Shown one piece after another: positions 34,938 through 44,258 of a stretch of 64,000 nt of DNA (its first letter is position 1; each line of letters opens with the position of its first letter). The stretch lies in the NCBI GenBank assembly GCA_902621205.1, contig CACNLH010000008.1:1-64000 (forward strand). The letters are read 5' to 3'. A program made the translations under genes and the position numbers. This DNA comes from an uncultured Alphaproteobacteria bacterium (lineage in GTDB: Bacteria > Pseudomonadota > Alphaproteobacteria > HIMB59). A model generated the notes under the pieces. The model ran no database searches, was not told the origin of the DNA, and saw only the letters and a list, made by a program, of their open reading frames with translations.

Positions 34938-36227
34938 ATGGATTACTCAGATAATTATTACGTAAGAACAAAAGCATTCAGTCTTAATACTAACAAATTA
35001 AATGAGAGCTTACAATGTGATGTTTGTATAATTGGTGCAGGTTTATCAGGAATTTCATCAGCATTATATTTATCTAAATTAAATCCAGATTTAAACATAG
35101 TCATATTGGAGAAAAATAAAGTTGGTTGGGGTGCATCTGGAAGAAATGGTGGGCAATTATTACATGGTTTTTCCTCAGAGAATTACTCTAGCCAAAAACA
35201 CACTCAAGAGGAAATTAAGATATTATGGCAATTCACATTAGACGCTGTTAGAGAAGTAAAAAAAAATATCAAAGACTTAAATATACAATGTGACTTAATC
35301 GAGGGTTATGTTTTAGCCGCAGTAAGTAAATCCCATGATGAGGAGTTAAAAAAATACGTAGACAGGCTTCAAACAAAATTTGATTATGAGTCAGTGACGT
35401 ATCTACCAAAAAATAGAATGGACCAGTATTTTGATAGCCCTTATTACAAATCTGCAATGTATGACTCAGAGTGTGGTCAAATTCATCCACTTAATTATTG
35501 TCTAGGATTAGCAAGAGAATTATTAAAAAATCAAAATTGTAAAATATTTGAAGATACAGGAGTGATATCATATGAATCTCAAAAAAAAGTAATAATAAAA
35601 ACTGAAAAAAATTTAACTGTTAAATCTGATAAATTAATTATCTGCTGTAATGCATATATTGATAATTTGAATAAAAGTTTAAGAAAAAAAATAATGCCTG
35701 TTAAAACTTATGTATCAGCATTTACTGAAATTCCAAATACAGAATTGAGTAAATATTTTCGAAAACCTATCACAGTGGGAGATATGTTATTTGTACTAAA
35801 TTATTTTAGACTGGATTCTAATAATAATTTAATTTTTGGTGGAGGTGTAAGTTACTCTAATATAGATCCGATAAATTTGGAATTATCTTTAAAAAAAAGT
35901 ATAAAAAAGATACTTCCTGGTTTAGAAAAGTTCAAAGCTTGGTGTACTTGGAGTGGGCACGTTGCCATAACTGTAAACAGATTCCCTCATATCGGTAGTA
36001 TTGATAATAATATTTTTTTTGCGCAAGGATATTCAGGACATGGTTTAGCAATAACAACTATGGTCGGAAAAATGCTTGCTGAAACAATAACAAATCAGAA
36101 CAATAATTTGAGCTTATTTGAAAAGTTTATACATAAAAACTTTCCTGGTTTTGGCGTAATTGATAAGCCATTATTAGTTTTAGCAATGAGTTATTTTAAA
36201 TTAAAAGATCAATTAAGCCTGAAATAA
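34938..36227 (+). CDS. puuB: Gamma-glutamylputrescine oxidase-like FAD oxidoreductase
   Basis: The ATG at 34938 gives 429 residues and aligns with the PuuB N-terminus (a Y-Y segment, then LNESLQCDVCIIGAGLSG). Earlier TTG (34920) and ATG (34929) starts are in frame but less likely. The dinucleotide-binding GAGLSG is at 33-38, followed by WGASGRNGGQL. The C-terminal FAD part has FAQGYSGHGLAIT. The DAO-type flavoenzyme oxidises gamma-glutamylputrescine to the aldehyde. PuuC and PuuD, the next steps, are not in the window. Confidence 0.82.
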   Translation: MDYSDNYYVRTKAFSLNTNKLNESLQCDVCIIGAGLSGISSALYLSKLNPDLNIVILEKNKVGWGASGRNGGQLLHGFSSENYSSQKHTQEEIKILWQFTLDAVREVKKNIKDLNIQCDLIEGYVLAAVSKSHDEELKKYVDRLQTKFDYESVTYLPKNRMDQYFDSPYYKSAMYDSECGQIHPLNYCLGLARELLKNQNCKIFEDTGVISYESQKKVIIKTEKNLTVKSDKLIICCNAYIDNLNKSLRKKIMPVKTYVSAFTEIPNTELSKYFRKPITVGDMLFVLNYFRLDSNNNLIFGGGVSYSNIDPINLELSLKKSIKKILPGLEKFKAWCTWSGHVAITVNRFPHIGSIDNNIFFAQGYSGHGLAITTMVGKMLAETITNQNNNLSLFEKFIHKNFPGFGVIDKPLLVLAMSYFKLKDQLSLK

Positions 36228-37478
36228 CTTATTTTTGCCTAATCTATAGTTAGGATCTAAGTGTTTTTTTAATTTTTTAATAAAAAGGTAATTTTCACTA
36301 GGTTTATATTTTTTTAAAAGATAATTTTTTTTCAAACCAAGACCGTGTTCTGCTGCCACACTACCTTCGCTTTGAATAGTCAAATCATAAATAAATTTTG
36401 AGAGGTAAGCACAATTCTTTTTTGAATTAGGATGTACTTTAAAATTGCAATGCAAATTACCATCTCCCAAATGCCCAAAAAAATAAGGAGTAAAGATTTT
36501 ATTATCCTTTACAAATGTATTTACCTTCTTGATAAAGACAGACCACTTATCAATGGGTAAAGAAATATCAAATTTTTCAGTAAAATTATATTTTATCTGA
36601 TTATATACTAGCTCTTCTCTTTTGCTCCATATCCATGATTTCGATTTATCATGTTCTATTTTATCAATTTTAAATTCATATAAATTAAAGTATTTTTTTA
36701 AGTCTTTTTTGTAATTACCAATAATATTAGATTGTATCTCTATGATTAAATTGAAGTGATTTATACTTTCATTAAATAAATAAGAGCTAGGTATTGGAAA
36801 TATTATTTCAAAACTTGTTAAATTATCGAAGTAATTGTTTCTTAAAAATTTTAGTAATCGAATTGACTTATTTAAACTATTTGTTTGTATTAAATATGTA
36901 GAATTGTATTTCTTTTTTGGGATTAACTTTAAGCTCGCTCTTGTAATTATTCCAAAAACACCCTCAGAACCACAAAATAACTTCCATAGTTTTGGACCAA
37001 AATTATCTTTTTTAAGTTTATTTAAAAAATTTATAATAGTTCCATCACTAAGCACTACTTCAAGGCCATTTATATGATCCTCTATGTTGCCATATCTCAA
37101 GGTTTGCAAACCCCCAACATTAGTAGATATGTTACCCCCAATTGTACATTTATCACTTGGCGCAATATTAACTGGAAATAAAAGTTTTTTATTATTTGCT
37201 GCTTTTTGAATAGTTTTTAACAATGTTCCGCTTTGAGCTGTTATTATAAAATTATCAGTATCAACTTCTTCAATACGATTCATTTTTTTAAAATCTATTA
37301 GGATAGTTTTTTCAAATTGAGGTTTTGTACCATCTACTCTATTAGTCTCTCCACCAATAGGTAAAATATGAAATTTATATTTGTTAGAAAATTTAACGAG
37401 TTTAGATACCTCCAAAGAATTTTTAGGGAAAGCAGTTATTTGGGCACTTTTTCTTACAGTTTTTATTGGAAACTTCAT
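36213..37478 (-). CDS. FAD-linked oxidase, D-2-hydroxyglutarate/D-lactate dehydrogenase type
   Basis: 421 residues. The N-terminal PCMH FAD domain shows LPIGGETNR, a G-G-N-I-S-T-N-V-G-G loop, and FCGSEGVFGIITRA. The C-terminal cap ends with GHLGDGNLHCNF and GSVAAEHGLGLKK, typical of D-2-hydroxyglutarate dehydrogenases and GlcD. Substrate cannot be fixed. The start overlaps the sua5-type gene upstream by 4 bases (ATGA) and the end overlaps puuB by 15 bases tail to tail. Confidence 0.88.
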   Translation of the reverse strand: MKFPIKTVRKSAQITAFPKNSLEVSKLVKFSNKYKFHILPIGGETNRVDGTKPQFEKTILIDFKKMNRIEEVDTDNFIITAQSGTLLKTIQKAANNKKLLFPVNIAPSDKCTIGGNISTNVGGLQTLRYGNIEDHINGLEVVLSDGTIINFLNKLKKDNFGPKLWKLFCGSEGVFGIITRASLKLIPKKKYNSTYLIQTNSLNKSIRLLKFLRNNYFDNLTSFEIIFPIPSSYLFNESINHFNLIIEIQSNIIGNYKKDLKKYFNLYEFKIDKIEHDKSKSWIWSKREELVYNQIKYNFTEKFDISLPIDKWSVFIKKVNTFVKDNKIFTPYFFGHLGDGNLHCNFKVHPNSKKNCAYLSKFIYDLTIQSEGSVAAEHGLGLKKNYLLKKYKPSENYLFIKKLKKHLDPNYRLGKNKLFQA

Positions 37479-38413
37479 TTAGATGCTCTTCGTAATCTAT
37501 CATTTATAGCGATTCCTATCTTCTTATAAGGAATAGGTGCGATACTTATATTTTTATATTGGTTGTCGTTATCTGCTAAAAAAATAAAATGATAAAGATT
37601 TTTGGCAGCTTCAATTAAATTTCTACTCTTACTTAAATTTTTGAATTGATCTTTCTTATTTGCTCCAAAGTTTATATATGCAGATTTTTTTTTAGCATTT
37701 TTAACATTTAAAAATATTTTCTTCTTCGGAGAATAATGTTTTCTTGAAGTTCCAGGAAAACTTAAATTTTTGTTATATTTACTAATAACCATATAGGGTA
37801 ATATTTTTTTCACATTTTCTAATGATACCATCCCTGGTCTTATTATATTCAATTTGTTATCAGATATTTTAATTAAAGTTGACTCGATACCAACTTTACA
37901 TTTTCCATCATCTACAATTAATAAATTTGTCTCAATAAATTGCTGAAAAACCATTTCACTGTTGATTGGGCTTAGTTGTTTAAATTTGTTTGCTGAGGGC
38001 ATTACAAGGGGCTTACCTACTTTATTAATTAAATTTAATGTAAATTTATTATTTGGAACTCTTACAGCACACTCATTATTTAATGTAAGAGATTTGGGTA
38101 TTTCGAGAGACTTCCTTTGTAAAACAAGAGTAAGAGGCCCAGGCCAAAATTCTTTAGCTAAAATTAAATTTTCATCATCTAAATTAAAAAATTTATCTAC
38201 CATTTTTAAACTTGAACAATGAAATATTAGTTTTTTTTTCAATGGTCTTTTTTTTAATAAGAAAATTTTTTTTGCTGCTTTAATATTGGTACCTAAACCA
38301 GCTAGCCCATAAACAGTTTCTGTTGGCAAAACTACTAATTCATCTTTTAGTAGTTTAGACTTTAAGAAATGTGTAAGTTGCTTTGATAAATTTGATTTAA
38401 CGATAATGGGCAT
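37475..38413 (-). CDS. Threonylcarbamoyl-AMP synthase (Sua5/YwlC family)
   Basis: 312 residues: the YrdC catalytic domain (about 1-200) with PTETVYGLAG, KKRPLKKKLIFH, WPGPLTLVL, VRVPN and PSANKFKQLSP, then a linker and the Sua5 C-terminal domain starting around SFPGTSRKHYSPKK. It makes threonylcarbamoyl-AMP for the t6A modification of ANN-reading tRNAs. The two-domain Sua5 layout distinguishes it from single-domain TsaC. Confidence 0.94.
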   Translation of the reverse strand: MPIIVKSNLSKQLTHFLKSKLLKDELVVLPTETVYGLAGLGTNIKAAKKIFLLKKRPLKKKLIFHCSSLKMVDKFFNLDDENLILAKEFWPGPLTLVLQRKSLEIPKSLTLNNECAVRVPNNKFTLNLINKVGKPLVMPSANKFKQLSPINSEMVFQQFIETNLLIVDDGKCKVGIESTLIKISDNKLNIIRPGMVSLENVKKILPYMVISKYNKNLSFPGTSRKHYSPKKKIFLNVKNAKKKSAYINFGANKKDQFKNLSKSRNLIEAAKNLYHFIFLADNDNQYKNISIAPIPYKKIGIAINDRLRRASK

Positions 38414-38478
38414 AATTTACATAATTAGATATATTTTTAGTATTCAGTTAAGATTAATTAATATTATTTTACAACTTT

Positions 38479-39762
38479 ATGAATATATGCGCTATTATTC
38501 TTTCTGCTGGAAAGAGCAAAAGATTTAAATCACCTAAGCCAAAATTTCTTCATGAAATATCTGGTAAAGAGTTAATACAGTATAATTTAGATGCACTAAA
38601 CAAAATTAAACAAGTAAAAAAAACTTTTATTATTTCAAGTAAAGCTAATAAAAAATATTTCATTCACGATAAAGTATTTATTCAAAATCCAATAGACGGT
38701 ACTGGTGGAGCTTTTAAACAATTTTATAAATACAACAATAAATTTGATTATTTTTTATTAACCTTAGCAGATACTCCTATTTTCGATTATAAAATACTCT
38801 CTAATTTTGTTTCAACAGGTATAAAGAATTTTAATGACTTGTCAGTTCTTACACAAAATGTAAAAAACCCAAAAGGATATGGAAGAATAATTAAAAAAAA
38901 TAATTCATTAATTAGTATTATTGAAGAAAATGAATGTTCTAATGAAGAGAAATTAATCAATGAGATAAATACTGGTATTTTTTTAATTTCAAAAAAAGCT
39001 GCATTAAATTTAAATTTAATAAAAAAAAATAAAAATAAGAATGAATTTTACATTACTGATTTAGTAAGTGTCTGTTTAAATAAAAAACTTAAAATGACTA
39101 CTTTTTTAAATAAAGCCACAGTGATATCAGGTGCTAACACCTTAAATGAACTTAATAAATTAGAAACATCATCTCAAGATTTTATAAAGAAAAAATTAAT
39201 AGATAGTGGAGTTAGAATTATTAATCCTGATACGGTCTATATTGAGAGCAATGTTAGTATCTCTCCAGGAGTAGTAATTGAGCCACATGTTGTTATAAAA
39301 AAAAATGTAAGCATCAAAAGTAATTCTATAATTAAGTCCTTTTCTTATGTTGAAAATTCCACAATAGGTAGTAATTGCTCCATCGGTCCTTATGCAAGAA
39401 TAAGACCAGAAGTTATTATCGCAGATGAGGTAAAAATTGGTAATTTTGTTGAGATTAAAAAATCAAAATTATCAAAGAGAGTAAAAGTAAATCATTTGAG
39501 TTATATCGGAGACTCATCTATAGGAACAAATAGTAATATCGGGGCTGGAACTATTACTTGTAATTATGATGGAAAAAATAAGCTTAAATGTAAAATAGGT
39601 AATAATACCTTTATTGGCTCAAATTCTTCTATTATTGCACCTGTTAATATAGGCAATAAAGCATACATAGCTGCAGGATCTGTAATTACCAAATCAATAC
39701 CAAATAATCATTTTTCAATAGCCAGATCAAAACAGAAAAATAAAATTAACAATAAAAAATAA
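38479..39762 (+). CDS. glmU: Bifunctional GlmU (GlcNAc-1-P uridyltransferase / GlcN-1-P acetyltransferase)
   Basis: 427 residues. The N-terminal uridyltransferase starts ILSAGKSKRFKSPKPK and has DGTGGAF, LTLADTP and YGRIIKK. The C-terminal left-handed beta helix has hexapeptide repeats and an active-site region around NHLSYIGDSSIGTNSNIGAGTITCNYDGKNK. It is slightly shorter than E. coli GlmU. It makes UDP-GlcNAc for wall and lipid A. The last base of the stop is the first base of glmS. Confidence 0.94.
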   Translation: MNICAIILSAGKSKRFKSPKPKFLHEISGKELIQYNLDALNKIKQVKKTFIISSKANKKYFIHDKVFIQNPIDGTGGAFKQFYKYNNKFDYFLLTLADTPIFDYKILSNFVSTGIKNFNDLSVLTQNVKNPKGYGRIIKKNNSLISIIEENECSNEEKLINEINTGIFLISKKAALNLNLIKKNKNKNEFYITDLVSVCLNKKLKMTTFLNKATVISGANTLNELNKLETSSQDFIKKKLIDSGVRIINPDTVYIESNVSISPGVVIEPHVVIKKNVSIKSNSIIKSFSYVENSTIGSNCSIGPYARIRPEVIIADEVKIGNFVEIKKSKLSKRVKVNHLSYIGDSSIGTNSNIGAGTITCNYDGKNKLKCKIGNNTFIGSNSSIIAPVNIGNKAYIAAGSVITKSIPNNHFSIARSKQKNKINNKK

Positions 39763-41558
39763 TGTGCGGCATAGTTGGTATCTTAAATTCATCTTCTTTA
39801 AAGAATAACTCTATAGATATTTTAAAAAAGCTGGAATATAGAGGGTATGACTCTGCTGGCATTTCCTTGTTTTCAAAAGAACGAATAAAAACCATTAAAA
39901 GTGTCGGCAAAATATCAGAACTAAAAAATAAAGCTCAAAATCTATCAGATAAAAATTTTTATGGTGTGATAGGTCATACAAGATGGGCAACACATGGAGT
40001 TGTTAGTAAAAACAATGCTCATCCATTTGCAAATGACGATCTTACTTTAGTTTGTAATGGTATAATTGAAAACTATAGAAAAATTCAAAATCGATTTGTA
40101 GAAATTCCCAAAAATATTCAATCAGATACTGAAATCAGTTTTTACTTTCTCACCTATTTAGTCAATAAATATAAAAATTCAGATGAAGCCATTAGAGTAT
40201 TTAAAAGTGTAATTAAAGGAAACTACGCCTTTGTTATATTTATAAAAAAAAATAATTGTTTTTACTTATTAAAAAATGGCAGTCCAATCGCTTTGTCACA
40301 TAATAGAAACTCCTCTTACATATGCTCAGATTCATCTATTTTATCTGATTATAGTGATAAAATTTATCATCTCAAAGATGGCGATATTATTAAAATTCAG
40401 CAATCTAAAATATCTAGTTTAAATAAAGCAAAAATACTCTTCGAAAAAAATGAAATTAAACAAAACCCATATGATAAAGGAAAATATCAACATTATATGT
40501 TGAAAGAGATTCATGAGCAGCCTGAAGTTATAAAAAATACCCAAAAAAATTATGTACAAGAATTTTTTAATGATTTTGAAAGCAAATTTAAAAATTTAAT
40601 TTTAAACAAAAAAATAATATTTGTTGGATGTGGTACTGCATACCATGCCTGCTTAGTTGGTGAGTATTACTTTAATAAATATACAAATATAGATACTTCA
40701 TCAGAATTAGCTTCCGAGCTTAGATATAAAAAAATAAATAAAGAAGAAAAAATTTTATTTATTTTTATTTCACAATCTGGTGAAACCATGGATACATTGA
40801 TGGCTCTAAAATATATCAAAAAAAACAAACACCCCTCTATTGTCATCACTAATTCTTTGCAGAGTAGTATGGTAAGAGAGGCTGATGTAACCATACCTAC
40901 TTATGCTGATAAAGAAGTTGGTGTAGCCTCAACTAAAGCTTTTACTTGTCAAATATTGAGCTTAGCCAATCTTTCTATTGAAATTGGTAAAATGACAAAT
41001 TCCATATCGAAAAAAGATTACAATAAGAATTTAGCAATTCTAAAGTTATTGCCAATAAAGCTGAAAAAATTAATAAATGATTTTACACCAGAGGCGAAAA
41101 AAATTGCAAAAAAATTAAGCCAATCTGATACTTGTTATTTTATTGGAAGGAATATTGTATACCCAATAGCATTAGAGGGATCCTTGAAATTAAAAGAGAT
41201 ATCTTACATGCACAGCGAAGGCTTTCCTGGAGGAGAGATGAAACATGGCCCAATTGCATTGATCGATAAAAAATCATTAACAATTTGCTTATCCCCAAAC
41301 AACGAACTATATGAGAAATCTATTTCTAATGCTGAGGAAATCGCTGCTAGAAATGGTAAGGTTATAATTTTATCGAGTGTTAAAATTCACAGAAAATCAT
41401 TAAACACACATAATGTAAGCCTTCCAAAAGAAAACTTTATTGACACACCTTTCATTTATACTATTCCTCTTCAACTCATTTCATATTATTTTGCTCTTAA
41501 TGAAGGCACTGATATTGATCAACCAAGAAATCTCGCTAAATCAGTTACCGTTGAATAA
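39762..41558 (+). CDS. glmS: Glutamine--fructose-6-phosphate aminotransferase
   Basis: 598 residues. It starts MCGIVGI with the nucleophile cysteine at residue 2 after Met removal, then has LEYRGYDSAG, TRWATHG and CNGIIENY. Two SIS sugar-isomerase domains follow (CGTAYHA, SQSGETMDT) and the C-terminal end is NLAKSVTVE. It is the first enzyme of hexosamine synthesis. There is no leader for a glmS ribozyme or sRNA, because glmU runs into the gene. Confidence 0.97.
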   Translation: MCGIVGILNSSSLKNNSIDILKKLEYRGYDSAGISLFSKERIKTIKSVGKISELKNKAQNLSDKNFYGVIGHTRWATHGVVSKNNAHPFANDDLTLVCNGIIENYRKIQNRFVEIPKNIQSDTEISFYFLTYLVNKYKNSDEAIRVFKSVIKGNYAFVIFIKKNNCFYLLKNGSPIALSHNRNSSYICSDSSILSDYSDKIYHLKDGDIIKIQQSKISSLNKAKILFEKNEIKQNPYDKGKYQHYMLKEIHEQPEVIKNTQKNYVQEFFNDFESKFKNLILNKKIIFVGCGTAYHACLVGEYYFNKYTNIDTSSELASELRYKKINKEEKILFIFISQSGETMDTLMALKYIKKNKHPSIVITNSLQSSMVREADVTIPTYADKEVGVASTKAFTCQILSLANLSIEIGKMTNSISKKDYNKNLAILKLLPIKLKKLINDFTPEAKKIAKKLSQSDTCYFIGRNIVYPIALEGSLKLKEISYMHSEGFPGGEMKHGPIALIDKKSLTICLSPNNELYEKSISNAEEIAARNGKVIILSSVKIHRKSLNTHNVSLPKENFIDTPFIYTIPLQLISYYFALNEGTDIDQPRNLAKSVTVE

Positions 41559-41575
41559 ATTGGATATTTTTTAAT

Positions 41576-42853
41576 ATGAATATTGAAGTTGATAATGAGA
41601 TTTTAGCAAGTGTGATTGACGCTCAGTTTGGTATCAAATCACAGCTTTCTTCAAATATTGAAAAAGCTAATTTTAAACAAACTATTTTTTTTCCTCAGGA
41701 TAATTTGAAATCAAATACATTTAATTCAGTGCCTTTAGACACATATGGAATAATCAATAAATCTAAGTTATTTACAAGAGAACCTATTACAGGAGAACAA
41801 ATATCTTATTTAATTAATGATAATGGCTACAATGTTAAAGATAATAATCCAGATATCAAAATCGAAACAACAGATTATAAAATTTTTTATAGATTTGAAA
41901 TTAATGAGATTCAACACAAATACTGCTCATCAATTTTTACTAATTTAAAATTTAAAAAAATAAATATTGTTTTTCCAAATAGCAGCACAATACACTTTTT
42001 TTCTGAGAATATATCCCTTTTAAAAAAATATATTAAGAAAATTGCTAATAAAAAAATTCAAGAGAGTGATCTAATTAAAATCAAAGTCCCAACTAGTTTA
42101 TCTATTTATTACTCTAAAAATAATAATACCAAAGAGATTACAATCAAAAATAAATCTTATTTGGGAATATGTTTTGAAATAGTTAATCTTTTAAGCTTAA
42201 ATACCTTAGACACTAAGAATACGTATAATTCCAGCAATAATAACAATTACTACATTAATATCCTTTTTTTTAATTTTTATAATTTTTTCCCTAAGTTTAT
42301 ATCTTTATTCATATTTAAATTTTTACTCAGGTTTAATAAATCTTACATATTTTCTAATCAAGTATTAGAAATTAATAATAATTTTAACAAACAAAATAAT
42401 TTCTTCTCGAATATAATCGATGACAATCAATATCCTAGTTACTTATCAAAAGGAACTTTTTTCCCTAATTTAAAATTAAGCAATAAAAAGCATATTTATG
42501 AGATACTCAAGGATGACGATACATACATACTTTCAAATAAATATAAAATTAAAAACATAAAAAATTTTATTTTTCTATCTGATGGTTCTGATAAAAATTC
42601 TTATCAAATTGGTAAAAGCTCATATGATTATTTAAATTTAGATAAATGCTATTACATTACAGACAATCATGGCCTAATCACCACAGTAGATATCGTTGAT
42701 AATATCGGAATTATCAATCATGAAGATATTGATTCAAAGTATTCAGATAATAAACAATCCAGCATAGATAATTTTTATGCTACAGGTTATGAGCCATCAT
42801 TACCTAAATTAAAGCTACCCAAAATTTGGCCTTTTAAATCCAAAACCCAATAA
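41576..42853 (+). CDS. Unrecognised 425-residue protein
   Basis: I do not recognise this protein. It has no signal peptide. N-terminal ~180 residues look like mixed alpha/beta, with KIFYRFEINEIQHKYC and INIVFPNSSTIHFF. A low-complexity N/Y/S segment (about 210-225) follows, then one aromatic-rich hydrophobic stretch (about 226-250, FFNFYNFFPKFISLFIFKF) that could touch a membrane. A second soluble part holds FIFLSDGSDKNSYQIGKSSYDY and GLITTVDIVDNIGIINHEDID, and the tail is PKLKLPKIWPFKSKTQ. Codon use and AT richness are like neighbouring genes, and no frameshift is seen. It follows glmS by 17 bases, so it may share that transcript. Confidence 0.8.
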   Translation: MNIEVDNEILASVIDAQFGIKSQLSSNIEKANFKQTIFFPQDNLKSNTFNSVPLDTYGIINKSKLFTREPITGEQISYLINDNGYNVKDNNPDIKIETTDYKIFYRFEINEIQHKYCSSIFTNLKFKKINIVFPNSSTIHFFSENISLLKKYIKKIANKKIQESDLIKIKVPTSLSIYYSKNNNTKEITIKNKSYLGICFEIVNLLSLNTLDTKNTYNSSNNNNYYINILFFNFYNFFPKFISLFIFKFLLRFNKSYIFSNQVLEINNNFNKQNNFFSNIIDDNQYPSYLSKGTFFPNLKLSNKKHIYEILKDDDTYILSNKYKIKNIKNFIFLSDGSDKNSYQIGKSSYDYLNLDKCYYITDNHGLITTVDIVDNIGIINHEDIDSKYSDNKQSSIDNFYATGYEPSLPKLKLPKIWPFKSKTQ

Positions 42854-42879
42854 TTTCTTTTATTTAATACATTTAACAA

Positions 42880-42885
42880 TATAAT
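42880..42885 (+). promoter_or_regulatory. Candidate -10 element before the class II DAHP synthase gene
   Basis: TATAAT, a perfect -10 hexamer, lies 9 bases before the ATG at 42895. The -35 region (around 42856-42862) is poor. Transcription would begin about 3 bases before the start codon, so this would be an essentially leaderless message. In such AT-rich sequence a chance match is possible. Confidence 0.4.
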
Positions 42886-42894
42886 CCTTGCCTC

Positions 42895-44244
42895 ATGAAA
42901 TGGACTAAAGATAGTTGGAAAAACTTTGAAGCAAAGCAAATGCCTGCTTACGCTGATCAAGGTAATTTAGACTCTGTAATAGAGGAATTATCCTCTATGC
43001 CCCCTTTAATATTTGCTGGTGAGACTAGGTCTCTAAAATCACAAATTTATCAAGTTCAAAAAGGAGAATCCTTTTATTTACAAGGCGGTGACTGTGCTGA
43101 GAGCTTTCAGGAATTAAACCCCAATACAATTCGAGATAATTTTAAATTACTATTGCAAATGTCTGTTGTTTTGACCTTTGCTACTAATAAACCGGTCGTT
43201 AAACTGGGGAGAATGGGTGGACAATTTGCTAAACCAAGAAGCTCAGACTTTGAAGAAAAAAACGGTCAAAAGCTACCTAGTTATAGAGGAGATATCATCA
43301 ATTCATTTGAGTTTAACGAGTCCTCTAGAGAACCAGACCCTAAAAGAATGATCAGAGCTTATAACCATTCAGCTTCAACTTTAAATTTATTGAGAGCTTT
43401 TGCTCAAGGAGGTTTTGCTAGTTTAACACAATTAAATAAATGGAATTTAGATTTTGCAGATAACTTTGATACAACAAAAAAATTTAAAGAATTATCTGAA
43501 AAAATTGCAGAAAGTATAAAATTTATGAATGCCTGTGGTGTTAATGAAAAAAATACAAGAGAACTAAGAGAGACAGATTTTTACACAAGCCATGAAGCAC
43601 TTCTTTTACCTTATGAACAAGCTTTTACAAGAATAGATAGCACTACAGGTGAGTGGTACAATGTAAATTCTCATTTTTTGTGGGTTGGTGATAGAACTAG
43701 AGATCCTGATGGTGCTCACATACACTATTTAAGTGGTATAAAAAACCCTTTAGGTCTTAAAGTAGGTCCATCTACAACCATTGATGATTTAAAAAAAAAT
43801 ATTGAGATACTGAATCCCGAAAATGAAGGTGGGAGACTTACACTTATTGTTAGAATGGGAGCAGATAAAATTAATTCAAAATACCCTGATTTATTGAAAG
43901 AAATTAATAAGCTCGGTCTTAATCTTACATGGATATGTGATCCTATGCATGGAAATACATCTACAAGTAAATCTGGCTATAAAACTAGAGCTACTGAGAA
44001 TATTTTTAAAGAAATTCAGTCTTTTTTTGAAATTCATAAATCAGAGGGTTCAGTCGCAGGAGGCGTTCACCTTGAATTAACAGGTTTAGATGTAACTGAA
44101 TGTGTTGGTGGGCCTGATGATATTAAAGATGAAAATTTAGGTGATAGATATCATACGTTTTGTGACCCAAGACTAAATGTTAATCAATCATTAGAGCTAT
44201 CTTTTCTCCTAGCTGATTTATTGTCCAATGGCGAAATGAATTAG
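42895..44244 (+). CDS. Class II 3-deoxy-7-phosphoheptulonate synthase (DAHP synthase)
   Basis: 449 residues of the plant-type class II family, unrelated in sequence to AroFGH. Signature pieces are FYLQGGDCAESF, KLGRMGGQFAKPRS, LNLLRAFAQGG, HFLWVGDRTRDPDGAH, DPMHGNT and GGVHLELTG. It condenses PEP and erythrose-4-P at the entry to the shikimate pathway. Length is normal. It lies 15 bases before the NAPRTase-type gene. Confidence 0.95.
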   Translation: MKWTKDSWKNFEAKQMPAYADQGNLDSVIEELSSMPPLIFAGETRSLKSQIYQVQKGESFYLQGGDCAESFQELNPNTIRDNFKLLLQMSVVLTFATNKPVVKLGRMGGQFAKPRSSDFEEKNGQKLPSYRGDIINSFEFNESSREPDPKRMIRAYNHSASTLNLLRAFAQGGFASLTQLNKWNLDFADNFDTTKKFKELSEKIAESIKFMNACGVNEKNTRELRETDFYTSHEALLLPYEQAFTRIDSTTGEWYNVNSHFLWVGDRTRDPDGAHIHYLSGIKNPLGLKVGPSTTIDDLKKNIEILNPENEGGRLTLIVRMGADKINSKYPDLLKEINKLGLNLTWICDPMHGNTSTSKSGYKTRATENIFKEIQSFFEIHKSEGSVAGGVHLELTGLDVTECVGGPDDIKDENLGDRYHTFCDPRLNVNQSLELSFLLADLLSNGEMN

Positions 44245-44258
44245 TTTTCTTATTCATA

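Noticed and set aside
39755-39765. Possible glmS ribozyme or leader riboswitch
   Set aside because: glmU and glmS share one base, so there is no untranslated leader to hold one.
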